This document shows positions 6,954-14,577 of a stretch of DNA of 15,557 nt, in pieces. Position 1 is the stretch's first letter, and each line of letters starts with the position of its first letter. Under the pieces are notes generated by a model, which saw only the letters and a program-made list of their open reading frames with translations, was not told where the DNA came from and did no database searches. This DNA is from Gammaproteobacteria bacterium. GTDB lineage: Bacteria; Pseudomonadota; Gammaproteobacteria; Woeseiales; Woeseiaceae. Both the position numbers and the translations under genes were made by a program. The stretch covers positions 1 to 15,557 of the forward strand of contig NYWX01000044.1 of NCBI GenBank assembly GCA_002685275.1, given 5' to 3'.

Positions 6954-7733
6954 TTAAGAAGCCTCCGCAGCTGGAACTGGCACACTTATAAGTTCTGGTG
7001 CAATTAACTGTCGAGCCATTCTTAGGCCCTTACGAATTTCATTGCGAGATGAGTTATCAATAACCCATTCTCTAGATGTATTATCCCACCTGCCTGTAAC
7101 ACTAGCGTCATCTGATTGAAAATATAATCCAATACGACCTATGCGCAACATATTAAATGATCTTGTGACGTCATCAATGGTTAGGGACTGAGTATAGTAA
7201 TCACCTGTCCAACCAAACTCATTTTCAATTTGATAGGCCTCCATTACTTTACGAAATTTTTCAGCAACTGAAACATCAGATCTTTCCATTATATTTTCAA
7301 GATCATTTACTCGCTGAATTCGTTCGTCTTTTAGAAAAGGAATATCTAAATCGATTGATTGTCGAAGCCCATCAATCATGCGCTCCATAAGAGGAAAAAT
7401 TTGACGATTGATAATATCAACCTGATCCATAGATAAACCAATATCCTCTAGAGTCGCCAATTGGCCTTCTACCTGAGCTCTCATAAGACGGTTATAAACT
7501 TTCAAACCATCGATTTCTTTATTTACAGATCGATATTGATCTTCCAAAGAGCGGGTACCTTCAACTATATTATTGATTCGTTCTTGAGATTCTTGCGCGA
7601 GATTCAGTCGTCGTTTATCAGCTTCTAATACTTGATCAACAGACTGGGCGAAAACGCTGCCGGAAAATGCTATAACCATTGTCACAAAAAACAAATTGAT
7701 TAGGCGCCGACTGCTGCTAATACACCGTTTCAT
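6954..7733 (-). CDS. DUF3450 family exported protein, first gene of TonB2-type operon
   Basis: This 259-residue protein has a signal peptide (hydrophobic core about residues 11-24, cleavage after SVFA near residue 29). A coiled-coil region follows (about 32-75), then a helical domain with blocks such as LMERMIDGLRQSIDLDIPF, SVAEKFRKVMEAYQIENEFG and MLRIGRIGLYFQSDD. These match what I know of DUF3450, a periplasmic family encoded next to TtpC/ExbB genes whose molecular role is unknown. An in-frame GTG at 7739 would add two residues. AAGGAG lies 5 nt before the ATG at 7733 but runs into the GTG, so the ATG is the true start. It heads the operon; transcription must begin in the AT-rich spacer upstream, where I could not settle on one promoter. 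Confidence 0.87.
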   Translation of the reverse strand: MKRCISSSRRLINLFFVTMVIAFSGSVFAQSVDQVLEADKRRLNLAQESQERINNIVEGTRSLEDQYRSVNKEIDGLKVYNRLMRAQVEGQLATLEDIGLSMDQVDIINRQIFPLMERMIDGLRQSIDLDIPFLKDERIQRVNDLENIMERSDVSVAEKFRKVMEAYQIENEFGWTGDYYTQSLTIDDVTRSFNMLRIGRIGLYFQSDDASVTGRWDNTSREWVIDNSSRNEIRKGLRMARQLIAPELISVPVPAAEAS

Positions 7734-8298
7734 GGGCACTCCTTAAATTAAGACTTAATATTGTTGTTAATTGCATATTGGAGAATAATACAAAATTAAA
7801 TTAGATACTTTTTTAAAAAAAAACTAATAATACAAATGTATCATCAGTTACGGCTACAACTCTCTCCAAATTTGCCGCGAAACAATAAACCATTAAAGGT
7901 TTACTATCTACCTATTCTTTAAATTTAATTCAAAGTTAAATATTTAAATAGTTAGACCGAAAATTCATATTTTTTTAAATGCAATAATTCCCCATACATT
8001 GCACATATAATAAGAGTAACAATATGGCTCACATTTCTCCAGCTTAACTATTATATATTTTATAAATTCTCAACTTATTTGAAAATAACTAATAGATAGT
8101 TTGTCAAATTAAATAACTTAATATTTTTAATAAAATAAAAAATTGTAATTTATTTTTTAAAAAAAATAACTTAGAAAACAATAAATAATTTTTTTGTTTT
8201 ATTAAAAAATTAATTAAATCATATATTTATAATAAGATATTAACTATTTACTTCCACTTAAATAAATTTTTATTAATTGCCTTTTAATTAACCAACAG
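7734..8298. other. AT-rich non-coding divergent spacer
   Basis: This is about 565 bp between the exb/tonB operon and the ilvC-leu leader. No open frame of believable size or family, no tRNA and no GC-rich hairpin is seen. Positions 8101-8220 contain only 9 G or C bases in 120, with many runs of A or T. It must hold the promoter of the exb operon on the minus strand; TATTAT-like -10 boxes occur there (around 7830 and 7785) but without a convincing -35. An inverted repeat, TAAACC-ATTAAA-GGTTTA, lies at 7886-7903. The long A/T tracts next to the ilvC-leu promoter could act as an UP element or as curved DNA. Confidence 0.6.
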
Positions 8299-8327
8299 TT
8301 GACATAGATATTATCTTACAACATGAT
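8299..8327 (+). promoter_or_regulatory. Candidate sigma-70 promoter of the ilvC-leuACDB operon
   Basis: A perfect -35 hexamer, TTGACA (8299-8304), is followed after 17 nt by CATGAT (8322-8327, four of six matches to -10). The start would fall around 8333-8335, at or just before the leader-peptide ATG. An alternative -10, TATTAT (8309-8314), has no good -35. The upstream DNA is an extreme A/T tract that could serve as an UP element. Confidence 0.5.
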
Positions 8328-8334
8328 TCAATAT

Positions 8335-8409
8335 ATGACTGAATTGCAATTGAAAGACTTATTTGTACTTCGACTTCCTTTTCTTCTCCTAAAGATAAAG
8401 AGCGGGTAG
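8335..8409 (+). CDS. Leucine-rich attenuator leader peptide
   Basis: This 24-codon frame (ATG at 8335, TAG at 8407-8409) has eight leucine codons: positions 4, 6, 9, 12, 14, 17, 18 and 19. The last three are consecutive (8383-8391, CTT CTC CTA). One Val (11) and one Ile (21) are also present. It sits directly before an antiterminator/terminator pair and the ilvC-leu genes, the classic layout of a leucine attenuator in which ribosome stalling at Leu codons reports low charged tRNA-Leu. An in-frame ATG at 8323 would add four residues but overlaps the proposed -10 box. No Shine-Dalgarno sequence precedes either ATG, so translation may be leaderless or nearly so. The peptide itself probably has no function. 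The function is inferred from layout and codon content; the sequence is unlike E. coli LeuL residue for residue. Confidence 0.8.
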   Translation: MTELQLKDLFVLRLPFLLLKIKSG

Positions 8410-8443
8410 CGCGTATCCAGTCATTTGACAACGCAGGCCCCGC
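8402..8443 (+). promoter_or_regulatory. Antiterminator hairpin of the leucine attenuator
   Basis: GCGGG (8402-8406) pairs with CCCGC (8439-8443). After a two-base bulge, GC (8409-8410) pairs with GC (8437-8438). GCGT (8411-8414) then pairs with ACGC (8431-8434), and GTC (8420-8422) with GAC (8427-8429). This long stem takes up the 5' arm of the terminator. Its 5' strand overlaps the last codons and stop of the leader peptide, so a ribosome reaching the stop would block it, while one stalled at the Leu triplet would leave it free. Confidence 0.68.
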
Positions 8444-8470
8444 ATCCAAATGGATAGTGGGGTTTTTTTT
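8438..8470 (+). terminator. Attenuator terminator before ilvC
   Basis: CCCCGC (8438-8443) plus ATCC (8444-8447) pair with GGAT (8452-8455) plus GTGGGG (8457-8462). The loop is AAAT, with one bulged A (8456) and one G-U pair. Eight Ts follow at once (8463-8470). It lies 31 nt before the ilvC ATG on the same strand with only the leader peptide upstream, so it is an attenuator and not the end of another gene. Confidence 0.86.
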
Positions 8471-8500
8471 ATTTAAGTTTTAAGGTTTTAGGAATTTACA

Positions 8501-9487
8501 ATGCAAATGTATTCAGAAGCAGACGTTGACACATCATGCCTGGCTAATCACCAGGTCACTATATTAGGTTATGGCAGTCAAGGCAGAGCACACGCCCTAA
8601 ACTTAAGGGACAGCGGCTTTAAAGTTGTTGTTGGCTTAAGATCTAGTGGCGCAAGCTGGGCAAAAGCACAAGCTGACGGATTAACAGTTCAGGAGCCAAA
8701 TGATGCGGTTCAAGGTGCTGCTATTGTTATGTTTTTAATGCCAGATATGGTTCAAAAAGCAATTTATCAATTGGTTGAAAAAGATATAAATGAAGGTGCA
8801 ATGATTATGTTTGCTCATGGATTAGCAATTCATTATAAGCAAATTAAACCCCGTGAAGATTTAGATGTATCTTTGATTGCTCCTAAAGGGCCTGGTGGAT
8901 TAGTAAGAAGACAATACAAAGAGGGGCATGGCGTTCCATGCCTTGTTGCCATTCATCAAAATGCTAGCGGTAACGCACTAAAAATCGCTCTTGCCTATTC
9001 TGCTGGAATAGGTGGTGCACGAGCCGGAGTAATTGAAACAACCTTTGCTGAAGAAACAGAAACTGATTTATTCGGTGAACAGGCTGTCTTGTGTGGTGGT
9101 GTCACAGAACTAATTGTATCTGGATTTGAAACATTAATCGAAGCAGGTTATCAGCCGGAAGTTGCATACTATGAAGTAATGCATGAAATGAAGTTAATTG
9201 TTGACCTTCTTCATGAAGGAGGTTTGCAAAAAATGCATAAATTTATTAGTGATACTGCTGCTTGGGGTGACATGGTGAGTGGTCCAAGAGTAATAGGAGA
9301 TGCTTCGCGTCAAGCAATGAGAGAAATTTTAAAAGAAATCCAAGATGGAAAATTTGCTGACACATGGATCAAAGAAAATGAAAATGGCATGCCTAAATTT
9401 AAGCAATTAATGCAAGAAGATCTTGATCATCCAATTGAGAAAGTTGGCGCTGATCTAAGGGGTCGTATGGATTGGCTTGAGGATTGA
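8501..9487 (+). CDS. ilvC: Ketol-acid reductoisomerase (NADP+), class I
   Basis: IlvC catalyses the Mg-dependent alkyl migration and NADPH reduction of acetolactate or acetohydroxybutyrate, the second common step of valine, leucine and isoleucine synthesis. At 328 residues it is the short class I form, unlike the roughly 490-residue E. coli enzyme. It has the Rossmann motif GYGSQG (24-29), a cofactor loop with R47/S48/S49 suggesting NADPH, and AHG (105-107). The metal ligands are D189 and E193 in TDLFGEQ and E225 and E229 in YYEVMHE, with S250 near the substrate. AGGA lies 7 nt before the ATG. It is the first gene after the leucine attenuator and is followed 23 nt later by leuA. Leucine control of this step is notable because it also serves valine and isoleucine. 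Confidence 0.97.
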   Translation: MQMYSEADVDTSCLANHQVTILGYGSQGRAHALNLRDSGFKVVVGLRSSGASWAKAQADGLTVQEPNDAVQGAAIVMFLMPDMVQKAIYQLVEKDINEGAMIMFAHGLAIHYKQIKPREDLDVSLIAPKGPGGLVRRQYKEGHGVPCLVAIHQNASGNALKIALAYSAGIGGARAGVIETTFAEETETDLFGEQAVLCGGVTELIVSGFETLIEAGYQPEVAYYEVMHEMKLIVDLLHEGGLQKMHKFISDTAAWGDMVSGPRVIGDASRQAMREILKEIQDGKFADTWIKENENGMPKFKQLMQEDLDHPIEKVGADLRGRMDWLED

Positions 9488-9510
9488 GGATTAATATTAA
9501 GGAACCTTAA

Positions 9511-11088
9511 ATGTCTGAATATAATTCAGAAAAAAAAATACGTATTTTTGACACAACATTGCGTGATGGAGAGCAAGCCCCTGGCTGCAGTATGACTCTA
9601 AACGAGAAGCTACGTGTAGCAAAATCACTTGCTGAATTAAAGGTAGATATTATAGAAGCTGGATTTCCAGCTGCTTCGCAAGGTGATTTCGAATCAGTTA
9701 AGGCAATCGCAGAACAAAATTTAGGTCCAATAATTTGCGGGCTTGCGCGCTGCAATGAGAAAGATATCAAAAAAGCATATGCTGCTTTAAAAGCGGCAGA
9801 AAATCATAGAATACACGTGTTTGTTGCTACAAGTGCAATACATCGTGAACATAAACTTAAAATGGCAAAGAGTGAAATAATCAAAAGTGCTGTTCAATCA
9901 ATTAAAATGGCCAAAGATCTATGTGATGATGTTGAGTTTTCACCTGAAGATGCCTCGAGAACAGAGTTAACTTACCTAGCAGATGTAGTTTCAGCTGCAA
10001 TAGAGGCTGGAGCTACTACTGTAAACATTCCAGATACAGTTGGTTACACTGTTCCAGCAGAGTTCAATAAATTATTTTGCTACCTTAAAGAGAACGTAAC
10101 CGGAATTAACGACATCACACTGAGTGTTCATTGTCATGATGATTTGGGTTTGGCTGTAGCAAATAGTCTTACAGCAATTGGTGCTGGAGCTCGACAGATT
10201 GAATGTACAATTAATGGCATTGGTGAAAGAGCTGGAAATTGCAGCCTTGAAGAAGCCGTAATGGCAATAAAAACGCGCTCAGAATTTTTTAATGTTTTTA
10301 CGGGAATAGATACAACACGTCTCTACCCCACTTCTAGATTGGTTTCGAATATTACTGGTATGTACCCTCCTCGGAATAAAGCAGTTGTTGGTGAAAATGC
10401 ATTTGCTCATGAGGCAGGAATACATCAGCATGGCATGTTACAGCACTCTTCTACTTATGAAATTATGAAACCAGAAGACGTTGGTTTAAGTCATACAAAT
10501 TTAGTTCTCGGTAAACACAGTGGAAGACATGCTTTTAGAGATCGAGCTAAAGAACTGGGGTTTGAGCTAGACGACTTCGAAACAAATCGCGCATTCCAAG
10601 ATTTTAAAAAACTCGCTGATAAGAAAAAAGATATTTATGACGGTGATATTGAGTCAATAATCATGAATGTTAGTGGTTCAGTGTCTGGGCCATGGTCTCT
10701 AAAATCATTGGATGTTCAAACGGAAACAGAAAAGCTATCTGCTGTAAAATTAACCCTCACAGGAGAAGATGGAATAAACGTTTCAGAATATGCAACTGGA
10801 GATGGGCCTGTTGCTGCAGTATTTAAAGCTTTAGAGCAAACCACTGGTGTAAATATGATTTTGCGAAATTTTGAATTACACAGCACATCTATTGGTGAAG
10901 ATTCACTGGGTGAAGTAACGGTAACTGTAGATATTGATGGACAAACATATAGAGGCCGTGGGGCTAGCGTTGATATTGTGGAGGCTGGTTGTCGCGCGGG
11001 TCTAGAAGTTATGAATCGTACTCTTCGGAGAAGAGCTCGTGGTGAATCAGATACTGATAAAGCACAATCAGTGCATGCAAATATTTAA
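9511..11088 (+). CDS. leuA: 2-isopropylmalate synthase
   Basis: LeuA condenses acetyl-CoA with 2-ketoisovalerate, the committed step of leucine synthesis. It has 525 residues, the usual length of the form with a regulatory domain. The N-terminal TIM barrel starts with DTTLRDGEQ (14-22, R18 and D19 catalytic/metal). Metal ligands H207 and H209 lie in HCHDD, and GERAGN ends at N243. The linker region has EAGIHQHGM and LGKHSGRHAF. The C-terminal LeuA dimerisation/allosteric domain (about 390-510) ends with GRGASVDIVEAGCRAGLEVMN, so leucine feedback inhibition is expected. AAGGA lies 7 nt before the ATG. It sits second in the operon after ilvC. Homocitrate or citramalate synthase is less likely, given leuC, leuD and leuB downstream. 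Confidence 0.96.
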   Translation: MSEYNSEKKIRIFDTTLRDGEQAPGCSMTLNEKLRVAKSLAELKVDIIEAGFPAASQGDFESVKAIAEQNLGPIICGLARCNEKDIKKAYAALKAAENHRIHVFVATSAIHREHKLKMAKSEIIKSAVQSIKMAKDLCDDVEFSPEDASRTELTYLADVVSAAIEAGATTVNIPDTVGYTVPAEFNKLFCYLKENVTGINDITLSVHCHDDLGLAVANSLTAIGAGARQIECTINGIGERAGNCSLEEAVMAIKTRSEFFNVFTGIDTTRLYPTSRLVSNITGMYPPRNKAVVGENAFAHEAGIHQHGMLQHSSTYEIMKPEDVGLSHTNLVLGKHSGRHAFRDRAKELGFELDDFETNRAFQDFKKLADKKKDIYDGDIESIIMNVSGSVSGPWSLKSLDVQTETEKLSAVKLTLTGEDGINVSEYATGDGPVAAVFKALEQTTGVNMILRNFELHSTSIGEDSLGEVTVTVDIDGQTYRGRGASVDIVEAGCRAGLEVMNRTLRRRARGESDTDKAQSVHANI

Positions 11089-11113
11089 TTTCTATTTGTA
11101 AGGGTTTTTTGGT

Positions 11114-12514
11114 ATGAATGAAAAAAAGACACTTTTTCAAAAAGTATGGGAAAATCATATAGTAGTTTCTGAGACAACGGAAACTCCAGCAATCTTGTAC
11201 ATTGATTTACATATTATTCATGAAGTAACTACACCCCAAGCATTTTCGATTTTAAGGGCGAACAACCTGCCAGTAAGAAGGCCTGATCTTACTTTGCCAA
11301 CACTGGATCACTCAACACCAACTTCGCCTGTGTCTTCGTATGAAGATCTTTTAAAGGCAGGAGTTGGCGCTGCCAAACAAGTTCGGCAAATGGAAAAAAA
11401 TTGCAAGGATTTTGGCCTTGATCTGCTGGGTTTTGATAGTGGAAAACGTGGCATTGTCCATGTAATTGGTCCAGAACTAGGTGCTACACAGCCTGGAAAA
11501 ACAATTGTTTGTGGTGATAGTCACTCGAGTACACATGGAGCATTTGGAGCGCTAGCATTTGGAATTGGAACGACTGAAGTTGGTCATGTAATGGCAACAC
11601 AATGCTTATTGCAACGCGCACCAAAAACACTTGAAGTAAATATTGAAGGATCGCTACCAAATGGTGTAACTGCAAAAGATCTTATTCTTGCTGTTATTGG
11701 AGAAATTGGTGTTAATGGAGGAACTGGATACGTTATTGAATACCGCGGTAAAGCAATTGAAGACTTAGATATGGAAGGAAGAATGACAATTTGTAATATG
11801 TCAATTGAAGCAGGAGCTCGTGCAGGAATGATTGCACCAGATCAAGTTACCTTTGATTACCTTAAGGGCCGCCCAAAAGCACCAAAAGGAAATGAATGGG
11901 ACAAAGCAGTTGAAAACTGGAAACAGCTTCGCACTGACGAAGGAGCTAAGTTTGATAAATCAGTCACCATAGATGTAACTAATTTAAAGCCGATGGTTAC
12001 TTTTGGAACAAACCCTGGAATGGTAATTAATATAGATCAACAAGTGCCTCTCAAAAATGGTTCAAGCTTTAATAAGGCATTAAATTACATGCAAATTGAA
12101 TCTGGTAAACCAATGACAGATATAGCTGTTGATGTAGTTTTTGTTGGTAGCTGCACTAATGGACGACTGTCAGATATTAAAGAAACTGCGCGAATTCTAG
12201 AAGGTCGAAAAATTGCGAATGGTGTAAGAATGCTTGTTGTGCCGGGATCGGAAGCTGTTAAGAAAAATGCTGAAGATCAAGGGCTTGATGTAATTATTAA
12301 AGCTGCAGGCGCAGAATGGAGAGAGGCAGGATGCTCAATGTGTATTGCAATGAATGGTGATTTAGTTAAACCAGGGCAATTATGTGTAAGTACTAGTAAT
12401 CGTAACTTTGAGGGCCGCCAAGGTGTTGGGGCCAGAACTATATTGGCAAGCCCTGCAACAGCTGCAGCCTCTGCAGTTAAAGGATTTGTTTGTGACCCAA
12501 GGAAATTTTTATGA
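11114..12514 (+). CDS. leuC: 3-isopropylmalate dehydratase large subunit
   Basis: LeuC is the [4Fe-4S] aconitase-family subunit that, with LeuD, converts 2- to 3-isopropylmalate. It has 466 residues, the same as the E. coli protein. Cluster cysteines are C347 (GSCTNGR), C407 and C410 ([11 protein letters not shown]), at the E. coli positions. Other hallmarks are [11 protein letters not shown] near the N-terminus, [20 protein letters not shown], and [15 protein letters not shown] near the C-terminus. The start ATG follows AAGGG at 9 nt. The stop overlaps the leuD start by four bases (ATGA), giving coupled synthesis of the two subunits in equal amounts. Confidence 0.97.
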   Translation: MNEKKTLFQKVWENHIVVSETTETPAILYIDLHIIHEVTTPQAFSILRANNLPVRRPDLTLPTLDHSTPTSPVSSYEDLLKAGVGAAKQVRQMEKNCKDFGLDLLGFDSGKRGIVHVIGPELGATQPGKTIVCGDSHSSTHGAFGALAFGIGTTEVGHVMATQCLLQRAPKTLEVNIEGSLPNGVTAKDLILAVIGEIGVNGGTGYVIEYRGKAIEDLDMEGRMTICNMSIEAGARAGMIAPDQVTFDYLKGRPKAPKGNEWDKAVENWKQLRTDEGAKFDKSVTIDVTNLKPMVTFGTNPGMVINIDQQVPLKNGSSFNKALNYMQIESGKPMTDIAVDVVFVGSCTNGRLSDIKETARILEGRKIANGVRMLVVPGSEAVKKNAEDQGLDVIIKAAGAEWREAGCSMCIAMNGDLVKPGQLCVSTSNRNFEGRQGVGARTILASPATAAASAVKGFVCDPRKFL

Positions 12515-13086
12515 AGCCAATAAAAATTGTTTGTGGAAAAACGGTGGCTTTACCTAATAAAGATATAGATACCGATCAAATAATTGCTGCAAGATATCTT
12601 ACAACTACAACCAAAGATGGTCTTGGTAAGTATGTTTTTCACGATTTAAGATTTGATAAAGATGGAAATGAAAAACAAGATTTTATCTTAAATCATCCTA
12701 GCTCAAAAGGATGCTCAATCTTAATTGGTGGTAATAATTTTGGTTGTGGCTCTTCTCGTGAGCACGCGCCTTGGGCTTTAGTTGATTTCGGCTTTAAAGC
12801 AGTAATTTCAACAGAAATTGCTGACATATTTCGTAGCAATTCTCTTAAAACTGGTTTGATATCAATAGTGATTGACGCAGAATCTCATAAATGGCTTCTT
12901 CAAAACCCTGGAATAGAGTTAAAGATTAGTATTATAGATTGCAATGTTGAGCTTCCAGATGGACGAAAAATTAGCTTTAATATGGAACAATTCGCGCGTC
13001 ATTGTCTGCTTGAAGGAATAGATCAATTAGGTTTTTTACAGCAACAGTTACAAGCTATTGAAGTATTTGAGGAAAATCGAAATTGA
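12511..13086 (+). CDS. leuD: 3-isopropylmalate dehydratase small subunit
   Basis: LeuD is the swivelling small subunit that completes the isopropylmalate isomerase active site. It has 191 residues, close to the usual 200. It has [13 protein letters not shown] near the N-terminus and the signature [18 protein letters not shown] (73-90), followed by [11 protein letters not shown]. The ATG overlaps the leuC stop (ATGA) with GGAA about 7 nt upstream, so it is translationally coupled. Its own stop TGA overlaps the TTG start of leuB. Confidence 0.97.
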   Translation: MKPIKIVCGKTVALPNKDIDTDQIIAARYLTTTTKDGLGKYVFHDLRFDKDGNEKQDFILNHPSSKGCSILIGGNNFGCGSSREHAPWALVDFGFKAVISTEIADIFRSNSLKTGLISIVIDAESHKWLLQNPGIELKISIIDCNVELPDGRKISFNMEQFARHCLLEGIDQLGFLQQQLQAIEVFEENRN

Positions 13087-14144
13087 AAGCTAAAATTACA
13101 TTATTACCAGGAGATGGCATTGGGCCGGAGGTTACTGACAGTGCAAAATATATTCTTGATTCTGTGGCATTAATTTTTGGTCATGATTTTATATACGACT
13201 CAAAAGCTATTGGAGGGATCGCGATTGATCAGCAAGGCAGTCCATTACCAGATGAAACAATATTAAGCTGTAAAAATGCGGATGCAATTTTTTTAGGTGC
13301 TGTTGGTGGCCCGAAATGGTCTAACCCAAACTCTAAGGTACGACCTGAGCAAGGTTTGCTTGGTATTCGTTCTGCCTTAAATCTTTACGCAAATATTCGG
13401 CCAGTGAAGATTTATCCAGAATTAGTTGGTGCTTCACCGTTAAGATCTGAAATTCTTGAAGGCGTAGATATTATTATCGTAAGAGAGCTAACGGGGGGTA
13501 TTTATTTCGGTAAAAAAAGTCGTAATAAATTTTCTGCTAGCGATCTTTGCGTTTATACCACAGAAGAAATAGAGCGAATTATTAAAGTTGCTGCTAATCT
13601 TGCATCAAATCGAAAAGGTAAATTATGCTCGGTAGACAAAGCTAATGTTTTAGAAACTTCACGCTTATGGCGCGATACTACAAATAAAATATTAAAAAAC
13701 GAATACCCTGAAATTGAAGTTGAAACTCTATTGGTAGACGCAGCTGCTATGCATCTTTTAAGCAGACCATCAGAATTTGATGTAATGGTTACTGAAAATA
13801 TGTTTGGAGATATATTAACAGATGAAGCTTCAATGCTAACTGGCTCTCTTGGAATGCTTCCATCCGCTTCATTGGGTGAATCTAAAATTGGTATTTATGA
13901 ACCAATACATGGGTCGGCGCCAGATATTGCTGGACAAGAAATTGCAAACCCTTGTGCATCCATTGCAAGTGTAGCGCTTTTATTAAGGCACAGCTTAGGT
14001 TTAGAAAAAGAAGCAAAAGCGGTGGAAAATGCTATTTCGACAGCAATTACTTCTGGTGCAAGAACAGTAGATATATCATTAAAAAACCAATCTGGAATTT
14101 CAACGTTAGAAATGACGACAGAAATAGCAAAAAATATTAATTAA
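13083..14144 (+). CDS. leuB: 3-isopropylmalate dehydrogenase
   Basis: LeuB oxidises and decarboxylates 3-isopropylmalate with NAD+ to give 2-ketoisocaproate. It has 353 residues, normal for the family. It begins [14 protein letters not shown]. Substrate arginines are R96, R106 and R134; the ELTGGIYFG block (135-143) holds Y141. K186 lies in SVDKANV, and D219, D243 and D247 are the Mg ligands. NAD specificity is suggested by [11 protein letters not shown] (275-285). The start is the rare TTG at 13083, overlapping the leuD stop (TTGA); GAGGA lies 9 nt upstream, and no ATG nearby keeps the conserved N-terminus, so TTG is real. It is the last gene of the leu operon. Only a weak A/T inverted sequence follows, with no strong terminator. 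Confidence 0.96.
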   Translation: MKAKITLLPGDGIGPEVTDSAKYILDSVALIFGHDFIYDSKAIGGIAIDQQGSPLPDETILSCKNADAIFLGAVGGPKWSNPNSKVRPEQGLLGIRSALNLYANIRPVKIYPELVGASPLRSEILEGVDIIIVRELTGGIYFGKKSRNKFSASDLCVYTTEEIERIIKVAANLASNRKGKLCSVDKANVLETSRLWRDTTNKILKNEYPEIEVETLLVDAAAMHLLSRPSEFDVMVTENMFGDILTDEASMLTGSLGMLPSASLGESKIGIYEPIHGSAPDIAGQEIANPCASIASVALLLRHSLGLEKEAKAVENAISTAITSGARTVDISLKNQSGISTLEMTTEIAKNIN

Positions 14145-14226
14145 TTTTTTTAATTCTCCCTTCTTAATGTCAAACTAATAAATAGTTTAAAAATGCTTAT
14201 TGCACTTAAAAATAATTTGTAGTATT

Positions 14227-14262
14227 GTAATATCACATTATTACATTATTACATTATTACAT
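14227..14262 (+). repeat. Operator-like inverted repeat and 8-bp tandem repeat before the TrpR-like gene
   Basis: The unit ACATTATT occurs three full times plus a half copy (14235-14262), ending exactly at the ATG of the regulator. The first unit also forms the right arm of a perfect inverted repeat, GTAATA-TCACAT-TATTAC (14227-14244). TATTAC therefore recurs at 14239, 14247 and 14255. This looks like a binding site for the adjacent repressor, or a slippage-prone tract. Function is inferred from position only. Confidence 0.5.
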
Positions 14263-14568
14263 ATGAAACCTAACCGCAAAGAATCAATACGGCAACAAGA
14301 ATATGCAGAAGAAGCTCTTTTTAAAGCTCTAGCCGCATTAACGGAAACTAATGAGGTAAAGATATTTTTTAAAGATTTGTGCACCCCTGCTGAACTTCAA
14401 GCGCTTACCGATAGATGGCAAGTTGTCAAATACCTGCAAAAAAAACTTCCATATAGAACAATACATGAACTAACCGGAGTAAGTGTTACAACAATAGGTC
14501 GTGTTGCCCGAAGCCTCACAACTGGGGCTGGTGGATACCAAGCAGCTATAGATAGAATTTCTCACTAA
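14263..14568 (+). CDS. TrpR-like (YerC/YecD family) transcription regulator, probable his-operon repressor
   Basis: This 101-residue DNA-binding protein belongs to the TrpR superfamily. It has a helical N-terminus (ALFKALAALTETNEVKIFFK), the family block DLCTPAELQALTDRWQVVKYL, and a helix-turn-helix at about residues 64-84 (YRTIHELTGVSVTTIGRVARSL), followed by GAGGYQAAIDRI. The longest frame would begin at a TTG at 14200, but the first 21 codons would read through the repeat tract and do not resemble the family, so ATG 14263 is chosen. No ribosome site is visible before it. hisG begins 9 nt after its stop with a ribosome site overlapping the TAA. From memory, YerC-type TrpR relatives have been called HisR in comparative genomics of histidine operons; this position fits that role. 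The ligand would probably be histidine, an inference. Confidence 0.85.
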   Translation: MKPNRKESIRQQEYAEEALFKALAALTETNEVKIFFKDLCTPAELQALTDRWQVVKYLQKKLPYRTIHELTGVSVTTIGRVARSLTTGAGGYQAAIDRISH

Positions 14569-14577
14569 AGGATTTAA

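Noticed and set aside
7809..7823. T6A9 palindromic run as a terminator
   Set aside because: A/T only, no GC stem, and no gene ends nearby on either strand.
7740..7920. Fur box controlling the tonB operon
   Set aside because: I looked for GATAAT-type hexamer arrays on both strands and found no convincing three-unit match.
8033..8056. Seven-codon frame beginning ATG GCT CAC in the AT-rich spacer
   Set aside because: Too short, no regulatory hairpin follows, and no biased codon content; expected by chance.
9507..9770. Minus-strand open frame over the leuA start
   Set aside because: It covers the most conserved part of leuA (DTTLRDGEQ), and its composition is that of a shadow frame.
14130..14160. 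A/T inverted sequence after leuB as an intrinsic terminator
   Set aside because: There is a run of seven Ts but the stem would be A/T only with no stable core; it may allow weak termination but cannot be called.
14200..14262. N-terminal extension of the TrpR-like protein from a TTG start
   Set aside because: The extra 21 residues are encoded by the spacer and the 8-bp repeat, look hydrophobic and unlike the family, and exceed the normal YerC length.
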